A program made the translations under genes and the position numbers. Under the pieces are notes generated by a model, which was given only the letters and a program-made list of their open reading frames with translations, was not told the origin of the DNA and made no database searches. Of a stretch of DNA of 24,817 bases, positions 14,950 to 23,557 are shown piece after piece; within the stretch, counting starts at the first letter, position 1, and every line of letters begins with the position of its first letter. Source of the DNA: Clostridiales bacterium (GTDB lineage: Bacteria > Bacillota > Clostridia > Lachnospirales > Lachnospiraceae); the NCBI GenBank assembly GCA_019423795.1, contig JAHZAT010000017.1:1-24817 (forward strand), written 5' to 3'.

Positions 14950-15879
14950 ATGTCAAACATATATAAAAATGTTACAGAATTAATCGGGAGAACCCCATTA
15001 GTAGAAGTTGAAAAAATAGAGAAAAGATTTAAACTGCAAGCAAGATTATTAGTAAAATTAGATGGATATAATCCAGCAGGAAGTGCTAAAGATCGTATCG
15101 CATATCAGATGATCCAGGATGCGGAAGAGGCAGGAAGGCTGAAAGAGGGATCAGTTATTATCGAGCCAACATCAGGAAATACAGGGATCGGGCTTGCTGC
15201 AATTGGTGCATCTAAAGGATACAGAGTCATTCTTATAATGCCAGAGACAATGAGTGTGGAACGAAGAAACCTGTTAAAAGCATATGGAGCAGAAATTGTT
15301 TTAACAGATGGTGCGCTTGGGATGAAAGGAGCGATTGCCAAAGCAGAAGAATTAGCGGAAGAAATCGAAGATTCTTTCATTGCAGGACAGTTTATTAATC
15401 CATCCAATCCAAAAGTTCATCGTTTGACAACAGGACCAGAAATCTGGGAAGACACAGACGGAGATGTTGATATCTTTATTGCAGGAGTTGGAACGGGAGG
15501 AACTGTTACAGGAGTTGGAGAATATTTAAAATCCAAGAAAGAAGATGTGCAGGTCATTGCAATTGAACCAGCAACATCTCCAATGCTCTCAAGAGGTCAG
15601 GCAGGACCGCATAAGATTCAGGGAATCGGAGCCGGATTTGTGCCGGAAGTGTTAAATACAGATATCTATGACGAAATCATTCCAGTGGAAAATGAAGATG
15701 CTTTTGATTATGGAAAAGTAATTGCATTGGAAGAAGGAATTTTAGTTGGAATTTCTTCTGGGGCAGCACTTTATGCGGCAATTCAGGTGGCAAAACGGAA
15801 AGAAAATAAAGGAAAAACAATTGTAGCATTTCTTCCTGATAATGGGGATCGATATTTGTCAACTCCTTTGTTTTCATAG
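14950..15879 (+). CDS. cysK: Cysteine synthase (O-acetylserine sulfhydrylase)
   Basis: 309 residues, the usual length. It makes cysteine from O-acetylserine and sulfide using pyridoxal phosphate in the cytoplasm. Lys47 in 'NPAGSAKDR' forms the Schiff base, 'PTSGNTG' is the substrate-binding loop, 'GVGTGGTVTGVG' binds the cofactor phosphate, and 'GISSGAAL' supplies the serine near the pyridine nitrogen. The closing 'FLPDNGDRYLSTPLF' is typical of CysK; a CysM or cystathionine beta-synthase-like activity is less likely. The ATG follows AAAAGGAG with 8 bases between. It stands alone behind its own promoter, next to an Rrf2-type regulator likely to control it. No clear terminator follows. Confidence 0.95.
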   Translation: MSNIYKNVTELIGRTPLVEVEKIEKRFKLQARLLVKLDGYNPAGSAKDRIAYQMIQDAEEAGRLKEGSVIIEPTSGNTGIGLAAIGASKGYRVILIMPETMSVERRNLLKAYGAEIVLTDGALGMKGAIAKAEELAEEIEDSFIAGQFINPSNPKVHRLTTGPEIWEDTDGDVDIFIAGVGTGGTVTGVGEYLKSKKEDVQVIAIEPATSPMLSRGQAGPHKIQGIGAGFVPEVLNTDIYDEIIPVENEDAFDYGKVIALEEGILVGISSGAALYAAIQVAKRKENKGKTIVAFLPDNGDRYLSTPLFS

Positions 15880-15889
15880 ATTTTAATTT

Positions 15890-16003
15890 GTGGTTGATGA
15901 TGGAAATTATTGGTGGAATATTATACGTGATCGAAACCACTACCGAACACGTGTGGAGAATGTTATTGGCTATAAATTAGGAATTTCTCAGACAGAGGAT
16001 TGA
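15890..16003 (+). pseudogene. Short coding-like relic between cysK and polA
   Basis: A 37-codon open frame begins at GTG (15890) and ends at TGA (16001-16003). It reads 'DDGNYWWNIIRDRNHYRTRV' and then 'ENVIGYKLGISQTED', which looks like genuine protein sequence with Trp, Tyr and charged residues rather than random AT-rich DNA. There is no ribosome binding site before the GTG, and an in-frame stop (TAA) lies just upstream, so it is best read as the surviving C-terminal part of a lost gene. I do not recognise the family. The rest of the gap (16004-16078) shows nothing. Confidence 0.35.
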
Positions 16004-16078
16004 AGCTTTGAATGTATTTTAAACATCTCGTCAAATCGGTGTTCTTATCTTATTTTTGTTACATATATGAAAGCCTAC

Positions 16079-16107
16079 TTCAAATCCAACAATCTTTGTG
16101 TTAAAAT
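16079..16107 (+). promoter_or_regulatory. Probable promoter of polA
   Basis: TTCAAA (16079-16084) and TAAAAT (16102-16107) with a 17-base spacer; the -35 box is weak. It lies about 40 bases before the polA start codon. Confidence 0.45.
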
Positions 16108-16146
16108 ATTTCAGAGTATAGAATTAGAGAAAAGGAGACATCTGGC

Positions 16147-18786
16147 ATGGAACAGAAACTATTATTGATCGATGGAAACAGCATTTTAAACCGTGCATTT
16201 TATGGACTTCCAGATATGACAAATAGTCAGGGGCTTCATACGAATGCGGTGCTTGGTTTTTTAAATATCATGTTTAAATTTTTAGAGGAAGAAAATCCAA
16301 CACACTTAGCGGTTGCATTTGATTTAAAGGCACCGACATTCCGTCACAAAATGTTTGCGGATTATAAAGGAACAAGAAAAGGGATGCCAGATGAATTAAG
16401 AGAACAGGTGCCTGTAATCCGTGAAGTACTGCAGGCGATGAACATTCCTTTGATGATGAAAGAGGGTTATGAAGCAGATGACCTTCTTGGAACGATGTCT
16501 GTTCTTGGAGAAGAAGCAGGATTTGAGGTGAAGATCGTATCTGGAGACCGAGATCTCTTACAGCTTGCAACGAAGAAAGTGCAGATCCGTATTCCAAAGA
16601 CAAACAGAGCGGGAACGGTTGTTGAAGATTATTATGAAGATGATGTATTGGAAAAATATCAGGTAACACCGAAAGAATTTATCGATGTGAAAGCTTTGAT
16701 GGGTGATGCATCCGATAATATTCCAGGAATTCCAGGAATTGGTGAAAAGACGGCAACGAAACTGATCAAAGAGTTTAAAACTCTTGAAAATGCATATGCG
16801 CATATCGATGAAGTGAAACCAAATCGTGCAAAGAACAATCTACAAGAATATTATGATCAGGGTGTTATGAGTAAGGAACTTGCAACGATCAAGTTAGACA
16901 GTCCGATCGATATTACATTTGAAGAAGCAAAACTGGGCAACTTGTATACAAAAGAAGCCTATCATATGTTAAAAGAACTGGAATTTAAGGCGATTTTAAA
17001 GCGTTTTGATGGGGAAGAACAGGAAGATTTTGAAGTCAAGATCAAAGAGATTGTTGATCTTGCAGAGGCGGAAGATATTTTTGCAAAGACAGCGAAGAAA
17101 AAAGAAGCTGGGATTTCTATTTATAAAGAGAATGATGCGATGTGGGTTGCATTAAATACAGAAGGAGAAGAAGTATACCTATTTAGCTGTGAGGGATTTG
17201 GATTCTTAACAGAAGATTTCTTGTATGAGAAAGTCGATCATTTATATCAGAAGATGGAACATGTAGCGATGATGGAAGTGAAAGAGCATTTGTCTCATTT
17301 AACGATCAATGAGATGACAAAGAGCATTTTTGATGTTTCTTTGGCTGCTTATCTGATAAATCCATTAAAAAGTACTTACGAATATGATGATATCGCAAGA
17401 GATTACAAATCTATGATGCTTCCATCCAGAAAAGAATTGATCGATAAGAAGCATCCAATGGTATCTGATGGAGTTTTAAGTGATGCTGGAAAGAAGATCA
17501 TGGGGTATGAAGCTTATGTTGCAAGAGAGGCTATCAAACCATTAAGTAATAAATTAACAGAGCTTGAGATGATGGATCTTTATCGTGAAATTGAGATACC
17601 AACGATGTTTGCACTTCATGATATGGAAGTTCGTGGAATTCATGTAGATTCAAAAGCACTGAAAGAGTATGGAGATCAGCTGGTTGGAAGAATTGAAGAA
17701 TTACAGGATTCTATCTACAAAGAAGCAGGCGAAGAATTCAATATCAATTCTCCAAAACAGCTAGGTGTTGTTTTGTTTGAGCATATGAAATTAGAAGGTG
17801 CGAAGAAGACTAAGACTGGATATTCTACGAGTGTGGAAGTGCTAGAGAAGATTGAACATCTCTATCCGATCATTCCAATGATCTTAGAATACAGACAGTT
17901 GACCAAATTAAAATCAACGTATGCAGATGGACTGGCAAACTTTATTCAGGATGATCAGAGAATTCATGGGAAGTTTAATCAGACGATCACAGCAACGGGA
18001 AGAATCAGCAGTACAGAGCCTAACCTTCAGAATATACCAATCCGTATGGAACTTGGAAGAGCAATCCGAAAAGTATTTTTACCAGAGGACGGTTATGTAT
18101 TCTTAGATGCCGATTATTCTCAGATTGAACTTCGAGTACTTGCACATTTATCAGAAGATGAAAAACTGATTCATGCATATGAAGAAAATCAGGATATTCA
18201 TGCAAGAACAGCTTCTGAGGTGTTTGGAATTCCGATGGATGAAGTGACAAGTACACAAAGAAGAGAGGCAAAAGCTGTAAACTTTGGAATTATTTATGGA
18301 TTAAGTGCGTTTGGATTAAGTCAGGACTTAAAGATTTCAAGAAAACAGGCACAGGAATATATTGATCGTTATTTTGCAATGTATCCACGTGTTAAAGAAT
18401 TCTTAGATGGGGAAGTGGAAAAAGGAAAGACAGATGGTTATGTAAAGACAATGTTCAACCGAATCCGTCCGATCCCGGAATTAAAATCCAGCAATTTCAT
18501 GCAGAGAAACTTTGGAGAACGTGTGGCAATGAACTCTCCAATTCAGGGAACAGCTGCAGATATCATCAAGATCGCGATGGTAAGAGTGAATATGAAATTA
18601 AAAGAAAAACAGATGAAATCTCGTCTGCTCTTACAGATTCACGATGAACTTTTGATTGAAACACATGTGGATGAATTTGATGAAGTCAAAGAAATTTTAA
18701 AGAATGAAATGATGAATGCAGCAAGTCTTCGTGTGCCATTAAGTATTGACATTGAACAGGGAGCAAGCTGGTATGAGGCTAAATAA
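16147..18786 (+). CDS. polA: DNA polymerase I
   Basis: 879 residues. It fills gaps and removes RNA primers during replication and repair. The 5'-3' exonuclease domain (1 to about 285) is intact, with 'LLIDGNSILNRAF', 'EGYEADDLLGT', 'VSGDRDLLQL' and 'GDASDNIPGIPGIGEKTA' holding the metal-binding acidic residues. The 3'-5' exonuclease domain (about 300-480) keeps the fold but has lost the DxE motif ('EAGISIYKEND' at that place) and other metal ligands, so no proofreading is expected, as in many Gram-positive enzymes. The polymerase domain has motif A 'DADYSQIELR' (Asp654), the O-helix 'REAKAVNFGIIYG' and motif C 'QIHDELLIE' (His832-Asp833-Glu834). The ATG follows AAAAGGAG. The coaE gene follows after 13 bases. 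Confidence 0.97.
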   Translation: MEQKLLLIDGNSILNRAFYGLPDMTNSQGLHTNAVLGFLNIMFKFLEEENPTHLAVAFDLKAPTFRHKMFADYKGTRKGMPDELREQVPVIREVLQAMNIPLMMKEGYEADDLLGTMSVLGEEAGFEVKIVSGDRDLLQLATKKVQIRIPKTNRAGTVVEDYYEDDVLEKYQVTPKEFIDVKALMGDASDNIPGIPGIGEKTATKLIKEFKTLENAYAHIDEVKPNRAKNNLQEYYDQGVMSKELATIKLDSPIDITFEEAKLGNLYTKEAYHMLKELEFKAILKRFDGEEQEDFEVKIKEIVDLAEAEDIFAKTAKKKEAGISIYKENDAMWVALNTEGEEVYLFSCEGFGFLTEDFLYEKVDHLYQKMEHVAMMEVKEHLSHLTINEMTKSIFDVSLAAYLINPLKSTYEYDDIARDYKSMMLPSRKELIDKKHPMVSDGVLSDAGKKIMGYEAYVAREAIKPLSNKLTELEMMDLYREIEIPTMFALHDMEVRGIHVDSKALKEYGDQLVGRIEELQDSIYKEAGEEFNINSPKQLGVVLFEHMKLEGAKKTKTGYSTSVEVLEKIEHLYPIIPMILEYRQLTKLKSTYADGLANFIQDDQRIHGKFNQTITATGRISSTEPNLQNIPIRMELGRAIRKVFLPEDGYVFLDADYSQIELRVLAHLSEDEKLIHAYEENQDIHARTASEVFGIPMDEVTSTQRREAKAVNFGIIYGLSAFGLSQDLKISRKQAQEYIDRYFAMYPRVKEFLDGEVEKGKTDGYVKTMFNRIRPIPELKSSNFMQRNFGERVAMNSPIQGTAADIIKIAMVRVNMKLKEKQMKSRLLLQIHDELLIETHVDEFDEVKEILKNEMMNAASLRVPLSIDIEQGASWYEAK

Positions 18787-18799
18787 GAGGTGAAAATAA

Positions 18800-19387
18800 A
18801 TGAAGATCATAGGAATTACCGGAGGTGTCGGCTCTGGGAAGAGTGAGATACTAAATATTTTAGAAAATGATTATCATGCAAAGATCATTCAGTCTGATCA
18901 TGTGGCACATGAATTGATGGCACCAGGAGCAAGAAGTTATGATGCGATCATTCAGTCATTTGGAAATGGGATCTTAAATGAGGACAAAACGATCAACCGT
19001 CCAGTGCTTGGAGAGATCGTATTTCATGATGAAGAAAAACTTTCCTTATTAAACAGTATCACTCATAAAAATGTAGATGAAGAAATCTTATCAAGAATCG
19101 ATCAGTTTGGAAAAGAAGAACCAGAAGGTCTGGTCGTTGTAGAATCAGCTTTGTTAGTTGGGGCAGGTTATGAAAAGAGATTTGACCAGTTATGGTATAT
19201 TTATACAAGAGAAGAAGTGCGTTATGAGCGCCTTAGAGCATCCAGAGGATATTCTGATGAAAAAATTGCACAGATGATCGCAAAGCAGCAAAGTGAAGAA
19301 GAATTTAAATCTATGGCAAGCCATATCATTGATAATTCAGGTGATTTAGAAGACACAAAAGCACAAATTATAAAGATTCTTGGTTGA
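18800..19387 (+). CDS. coaE: Dephospho-CoA kinase
   Basis: 195 residues. It phosphorylates dephospho-CoA with ATP, the last step of coenzyme A synthesis, in the cytoplasm. 'GITGGVGSGKSE' is the Walker A loop (Gly8-Ser15), 'IIQSDHVAHEL' (Asp33 region) is the substrate-binding motif, and 'RLRASRGYSDEKIAQMIAKQ' is the lid with its conserved arginines. The final 'IIDNSGDLEDTKAQI' is also typical. The ATG follows GAGGTG 13 bases after polA, so the pair is an operon, an arrangement common in Clostridia. No strong terminator follows; only a weak imperfect repeat (AAGAAT/ATTCTT near 19402-19421) is seen. Confidence 0.95.
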   Translation: MKIIGITGGVGSGKSEILNILENDYHAKIIQSDHVAHELMAPGARSYDAIIQSFGNGILNEDKTINRPVLGEIVFHDEEKLSLLNSITHKNVDEEILSRIDQFGKEEPEGLVVVESALLVGAGYEKRFDQLWYIYTREEVRYERLRASRGYSDEKIAQMIAKQQSEEEFKSMASHIIDNSGDLEDTKAQIIKILG

Positions 19388-19419
19388 TATTTTGTACATT
19401 TAAGAATACAGTGCAATTC

Positions 19420-19448
19420 TTGAATCTTAAATAACCTTATGATATAAT
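19420..19448 (+). promoter_or_regulatory. Promoter of the walJ-ACT-UPF0210 unit
   Basis: TTGAAT (19420-19425) and a perfect TATAAT (19443-19448) with a 17-base spacer. The start near 19455 leaves a 40-base leader. Confidence 0.7.
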
Positions 19449-19494
19449 GTTTGCCAATAGGGTCAGCCCAGAAGAGAAGAAAGAGGTATAATCC

Positions 19495-20277
19495 GTGAAA
19501 CTATCAAGTTTAGCAAGCAGCAGTGAAGGAAATTGCATATATGTTGGAACACAGAAGACAAATTTATTAGTTGATTGTGGAGTCAGTGCAAAGCGCATTG
19601 AGAATTCCCTTTCAGAACTTGATCTTACGGTTCCAGAATTTGATGGAATTTTGATCACACATGAACACACGGATCATATCAAGGGACTTGGAGTTATCGC
19701 AAGACGATATGGACTTCCAATTTTTGCGACAGGAAAGACGATCGATGCGATCTTTGATTACAAGAACCTTGGGAAAGTAGATAAGAGCCTTTTTCATTCA
19801 ATAGAAGCAGACAAGCCATTTGAGATTGGAGATATGAAAGTCAACGCATCTCACATATGGCATGATGCAGCAGATCCTGTTTGTTACTCGTTTTACTCAG
19901 AAGAAGGAGCCAAAGCAAGTATTGCAACAGACCTTGGAGACTACGATGAATATCTGGTTGAGAAGATTTATGATTCTGATATTTTATTTGTAGAAGCTAA
20001 CCACGATGTGAATATGTTACAGGTTGGACGTTATCCATATTACTTAAAGAGAAGAATTCTTGGAAAACAGGGACATCTATCGAACGAAAGATGTGCTGAG
20101 CTGATCGAGGAAGTTGCAACTCCAAAGACAAAGAAAGTCTATCTTGGACATCTGAGTAAAGAAAATAACTATGAAAAACTGGCTTATGAAACGGTAAAGA
20201 TTTCTTTACATAATTTCACATTACCGATTGAAGTGGCCAGAAGAGATACGGTATCTACCGTAACCAGTGTATCATAA
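19495..20277 (+). CDS. walJ: MBL-fold metallohydrolase, WalJ/YycJ-like
   Basis: 260 residues, soluble. The metal-binding motif 'ITHEHTDHIKGL' gives His56, His58, Asp60 and His61; 'SHIWHDAADPV', 'SIATDLGDYDEYLV', 'FVEANHDVNMLQ' and 'VYLGHLSKENN' supply the remaining family motifs. This is the YycJ/WalJ subgroup of beta-lactamase-fold proteins, linked in Bacilli to the WalRK cell-wall regulon and to coordination of DNA repair or division; the exact substrate is unsettled. No walRK genes are nearby, so the context differs from Bacilli. The start is GTG at 19495 behind AGAGG with about 10 bases between; the opening 'MKLSSLASSSEGNCIYV' fits family starts. It is followed by the ACT gene after 22 bases. 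Confidence 0.88.
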   Translation: MKLSSLASSSEGNCIYVGTQKTNLLVDCGVSAKRIENSLSELDLTVPEFDGILITHEHTDHIKGLGVIARRYGLPIFATGKTIDAIFDYKNLGKVDKSLFHSIEADKPFEIGDMKVNASHIWHDAADPVCYSFYSEEGAKASIATDLGDYDEYLVEKIYDSDILFVEANHDVNMLQVGRYPYYLKRRILGKQGHLSNERCAELIEEVATPKTKKVYLGHLSKENNYEKLAYETVKISLHNFTLPIEVARRDTVSTVTSVS

Positions 20278-20299
20278 GCATTTAGGAGGAAAAACACAA

Positions 20300-20572
20300 A
20301 TGGAAAAAACAGTAATCACAGTTGTTGGAAAAGACGGTGTTGGAATCATCGCAAAAGTATGCAACTATTTAGCTAGCAACAATGTTAACATCTTAGACAT
20401 CTCCCAAACGATCACAGGCGGTTTTTTTAATATGATGATGGTCGTAGATCCAGCTGGTTCATCCAAAGATATCGCGTTACTATCTAGCGAGTTAAAACAG
20501 ATCGGTGAAGAAATCGGTGTTGTAATTCAGGCGCAGAACGAAAGAATCTTTGATATTATGCACAGAATTTAG
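20300..20572 (+). CDS. ACT-domain protein (UPF0237 type)
   Basis: 90 residues, essentially a single ACT domain: 'MEKTVITVVGKDGVGIIAKV' with the ligand-loop glycines (GKDGVGI), a helix, 'VNILDISQTITGGFFNMMMV', and a second half 'LKQIGEEIGVVIQAQNERIF'. ACT domains bind amino acids and regulate partner proteins. I place the start at ATG 20300 because TAGGAGGA lies 10 bases before it and the domain begins there; a longer frame open from 20267 would overlap walJ and has no such site. It stands 12 bases before the UPF0210 gene, a pairing conserved in Firmicutes and Archaea, so the two proteins probably act together. Confidence 0.88.
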   Translation: MEKTVITVVGKDGVGIIAKVCNYLASNNVNILDISQTITGGFFNMMMVVDPAGSSKDIALLSSELKQIGEEIGVVIQAQNERIFDIMHRI

Positions 20573-20584
20573 CGGGGTGGCATC

Positions 20585-21949
20585 ATGATTAATCTGAATG
20601 AAGTATTTGAAACGAATAAAATGATCCATGAGATGAATTTAGATGTTCGTACGATCACAATCGGTATCAGTTTATTAGATTGTGTGGGAACAACACTAGA
20701 GGAAGTCAAGGAGAATATTTATAATAAGATTACAACAGTTGCAAAAGACCTTGTAAAGACAGGAAAAGATATCGAAAATGAATTTGGTATTCCAATCGTT
20801 AATAAACGAATTTCCATTACACCAATTTCTTTAGTTGGTGGGAATGTATGTAAAACGCCAGATGATTTTGTAGAACTTGCAAAAGTCTTAGATGCAGCAG
20901 CAAAGAAAGTTGGAGTCAATTTCTTAGGTGGATATTCCGCATTAGTAAGCAAAGGAATGACAAAAGCAGATGAACTTCTGATCCGTTCTATTCCAAAAGC
21001 ATTAGCAGAGACTGATTTTGTATGTTCTTCAGTGAATGTAGGTTCTACAAAGACAGGAATCAATATGGATGCAGTGAAATTAATTGGTGAGATCGTCAAA
21101 GAAACAGCAGAACTTACAAAAGACAATCAATGTCTTGGATGTGCGAAGTTTGTAGTATTCTGTAACGCACCAGATGATAACCCATTTATGGCAGGAGCTT
21201 TCCATGGAGTTACAGAAGCAGATGCGATCATTAACGTAGGTGTCAGCGGACCTGGAGTTGTAAAACGTGCGATTGAAAATGTACGTGGAGAAAATTTTGA
21301 AGTTCTTTGCGAGACAATTAAGAAAACAGCATTTAAAGTAACTCGTGTCGGTCAGTTAGTAGCCAAAGAAGCTTCTAAGAGACTTGGAATCCCATTTGGT
21401 ATCATTGATCTTTCTCTTGCACCAACACCAGCGGCAGGAGATAGTGTTGGAGAAATATTAGAAGAGATTGGATTAGAATATGCAGGAGCACCTGGAACAA
21501 CAGCAGCTTTAGCAATGTTAAATGATCAAGTGAAAAAAGGTGGAGTTATGGCATCTTCTTATGTAGGTGGATTAAGTGGAGCCTTTATTCCAGTCAGCGA
21601 AGATCAGAGAATGATCGACGCCGTCAATGCAGGAGCTTTAACAATTGAAAAATTAGAAGCAATGACATGTGTATGTTCCGTAGGACTTGATATGATCGCA
21701 ATCCCAGGAAAAACAAAGGCAACAACGATTGCTGGATTGATCGCAGATGAGATGGCACTTGGAATGATCAACCAGAAGACAACTGCAGTTCGTGTCATTC
21801 CAGCTATTGGAAAAGATGTTGGAGATCAGGTAGAATTCGGTGGATTACTTGGATATGCACCAATCATGCCAGTAAATGAATTCTCATGCGATGCATTCGT
21901 AAATCGTGGTGGAAGAATTCCAGCACCAATCCACAGCTTTAAAAACTAG
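20585..21949 (+). CDS. UPF0210 (DUF711, PFL-like) protein
   Basis: 454 residues, soluble, full length for UPF0210. Characteristic stretches are 'MNLDVRTITIGISLLDC' at the start, 'NKRISITPISLVGG', 'NVGSTKTGINMDAV', 'LSLAPTPAAGDSVGEILEEI' and 'APGTTAALAMLNDQVKKGG'. The family has a fold related to pyruvate-formate lyase-like barrels in annotation, but its reaction is not established; the glycyl-radical motif of true pyruvate-formate lyase is not visible, so it should not be called PFL. The adjacent ACT protein suggests amino-acid control. The ATG follows GGGGTGG with about 6 bases between. It is the last gene of the walJ unit. Confidence 0.88.
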   Translation: MINLNEVFETNKMIHEMNLDVRTITIGISLLDCVGTTLEEVKENIYNKITTVAKDLVKTGKDIENEFGIPIVNKRISITPISLVGGNVCKTPDDFVELAKVLDAAAKKVGVNFLGGYSALVSKGMTKADELLIRSIPKALAETDFVCSSVNVGSTKTGINMDAVKLIGEIVKETAELTKDNQCLGCAKFVVFCNAPDDNPFMAGAFHGVTEADAIINVGVSGPGVVKRAIENVRGENFEVLCETIKKTAFKVTRVGQLVAKEASKRLGIPFGIIDLSLAPTPAAGDSVGEILEEIGLEYAGAPGTTAALAMLNDQVKKGGVMASSYVGGLSGAFIPVSEDQRMIDAVNAGALTIEKLEAMTCVCSVGLDMIAIPGKTKATTIAGLIADEMALGMINQKTTAVRVIPAIGKDVGDQVEFGGLLGYAPIMPVNEFSCDAFVNRGGRIPAPIHSFKN

Positions 21950-22119
21950 AGATCAGAAAGTATCGAGGTGACAATTTTGGGGTATTAGATCAGCATGCAG
22001 ACATTATATTATCAGAATCAGATATGATGGACATGCATACAGTCAAAGAACGAATGTCCGGATCATCTGTTAAGAGAACATGGGAGCAATTACACAAAAT
22101 AATAGAGGAGTTCCCATAA
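21943..22119 (+). pseudogene. Coding-like open frame between UPF0210 and tyrS
   Basis: A 58-codon open stretch, in a different frame from UPF0210, ends at TAA 22117-22119. It contains 'RGDNFGVLDQHADIILSESD' followed by 'MMDMHTVKERMSGSSVKRTW' and 'EQLHKIIEEFP', clearly protein-like and probably helical at the end. The first in-frame ATG pair is at 22024-22029, without a ribosome binding site, giving only about 31 residues. GTG at 21968 is in another frame and could join this reading frame by one indel in the TTTTGGGG run. Best read as a gene relic, or a small gene with an unclear start. Family not recognised. Confidence 0.4.
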
Positions 22120-22129
22120 ATTCAAAGGA

Positions 22130-22143
22130 ACGGCATATGCCGT
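22130..22143. repeat. Perfect 14-bp palindrome before tyrS
   Basis: ACGGCATATGCCGT is a perfect inverted repeat without a loop, 62 bases before the tyrS start codon. It has no T-run, so it is not an intrinsic terminator. It could be a protein-binding site. No T-box signature was seen around it. Confidence 0.45.
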
Positions 22144-22204
22144 GGACTAAATTATATAGATATAAACACAAATTAAGAAAAGAATTTAAAAGGAGATATA
22201 TAAA

Positions 22205-23434
22205 ATGAGTCAAAATGTATATGATGTGCTGCAGGAAAGAGGATTTATCGCACAGACAACACACGAAGAATTAAGAGAACTGTTAGGAAAAGAAAAGGTA
22301 ACATTCTATATTGGATTTGATGCAACAGCAGATAGTTTAACAGCTGGACATTTCTTAACGATCATGGCAATGATGCATATGCAGAAAGCTGGGCATCGTC
22401 CAATCGCTTTGTTAGGTGGTGGAACAACAATGATCGGTGATCCATCTGGAAAATCTGACATGAGAAATATGTTAACAAAAGAAACAATCGATCACAATGC
22501 AAAACGTTTCAAAGAGCAGTTATCAAGATTTATTACATTTGATGATGACAAAGCAATTTTAGCAAACAACGCAGATTGGCTATTAAATCTAAATTATGTT
22601 GATTTCTTACGCGAAGTTGGAGTTCATTTCTCAGTTAATAAGATGTTAACAGCAGAATGTTACAAACAGAGAATGGAACGAGGACTTACATTCTTCGAGT
22701 TTAACTATATGTTAATGCAGGGATATGATTTCCTTGAATTAAACAGAAGATATGGCTGTAAATTAGAGATGGGTGGAAATGACCAGTGGTCTAATATTCT
22801 TGCAGGAGCTGATCTGATCCGTAGAAAAGAAAAGAAAGATGCTTATGGTTTAACATTAACACTTCTTACAAGAAGCGACGGAGTGAAGATGGGTAAAACA
22901 ATGGCCGGTGCTGTATGGCTTGATCCAGAAAAGACATCTCCATACGATTTCTATCAGTATTGGAGAAATATTGAAGATGTGAAAGTAGAAGAGTGTTTAT
23001 CACTTCTTACATTCCTTCCAATGGATGAGGTTCGTAGATTAGGAGCTTTAGAAGGAGCTGAGATCAATAAAGCAAAAGAAGTTCTTGCTTATGAAGTTAC
23101 AAAGATCGTTCATGGAGAAGAAGAAGCGAAGAAAGCTCAGACAGCGGCAAAAGCAATGTTCGTAAGTGGCGGAGCAAATGAAGATGCTCCAACATTTGAA
23201 TACGAAGCAGATAAATTAGCAGAAGGAATCGACATTCTTACAATGTTAGTAGATTCTAAACTTTGCACAACGCGTTCTGATGCAAGAAGAATGGTACAGC
23301 AGGGTGGAGTTTCTGTAAACGGTGAGAAAGTATCTGCAATTGATGCAACGTTTGGTAAAGCAGACTTTGATGATAAAGATCGTATTTTATTAAAGAAAGG
23401 TAAGAAAAAATTCTGCCAGATCAAAGAAAAATAA
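22205..23434 (+). CDS. tyrS: Tyrosine-tRNA ligase
   Basis: 409 residues, the usual length. It attaches tyrosine to tRNA-Tyr in the cytoplasm using ATP. The class I HIGH-type motif is in 'TADSLTAGHFLTIMAM' (His49), preceded by the tyrosine pocket 'FYIGFDATA'; 'MQGYDFLEL' and 'GGNDQWSNI' bind the substrate; the KMSKS-type loop is 'KMGKT' (residues 228-232). A C-terminal S4-like RNA-binding domain (about 340-405) contains 'TRSDARRMVQQGGVSVNGEK'. The ATG follows AAAAGGAGA with about 8 bases between. I saw no T-box leader, which often controls this gene in Firmicutes, and no good sigma-A promoter immediately upstream, so expression may partly come from the walJ unit. Confidence 0.97.
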   Translation: MSQNVYDVLQERGFIAQTTHEELRELLGKEKVTFYIGFDATADSLTAGHFLTIMAMMHMQKAGHRPIALLGGGTTMIGDPSGKSDMRNMLTKETIDHNAKRFKEQLSRFITFDDDKAILANNADWLLNLNYVDFLREVGVHFSVNKMLTAECYKQRMERGLTFFEFNYMLMQGYDFLELNRRYGCKLEMGGNDQWSNILAGADLIRRKEKKDAYGLTLTLLTRSDGVKMGKTMAGAVWLDPEKTSPYDFYQYWRNIEDVKVEECLSLLTFLPMDEVRRLGALEGAEINKAKEVLAYEVTKIVHGEEEAKKAQTAAKAMFVSGGANEDAPTFEYEADKLAEGIDILTMLVDSKLCTTRSDARRMVQQGGVSVNGEKVSAIDATFGKADFDDKDRILLKKGKKKFCQIKEK

Positions 23435-23454
23435 TCAAGAAATAAACAAGCAGG

Positions 23455-23486
23455 AATCCCGGAGAGTTGATACTCCGGGGTTTTTT
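23455..23486 (+). terminator. Terminator of tyrS
   Basis: CCCGGAG (23458-23464) and CTCCGGG (23473-23479) form a GC-rich 7-bp stem with an 8-base loop, extended by a T-G and two A-T pairs into six T. Confidence 0.9.
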
Positions 23487-23557
23487 CGATATTCAAAAGG
23501 AAAATAAAAAAAGAAATATTAGAAAGAGAATCAGAAAAAGAAAAGAGGAAGAGAACT

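Noticed and set aside
19402..19425. Hairpin AAGAAT/ATTCTT after coaE as a terminator
   Set aside because: The stem is short and AT-only apart from two G-C pairs, is not followed by a T-run, and overlaps the -35 box of the walJ promoter.
20267..20299. Upstream start for the ACT-domain gene
   Set aside because: Starting at 20267 adds 11 non-conserved residues, overlaps walJ and lacks a ribosome binding site, while ATG 20300 follows AGGAGG.
21950..22204. T-box riboswitch before tyrS
   Set aside because: No T-box consensus (AGGGTGG-type antiterminator element) and no terminator hairpin with T-run before the gene.
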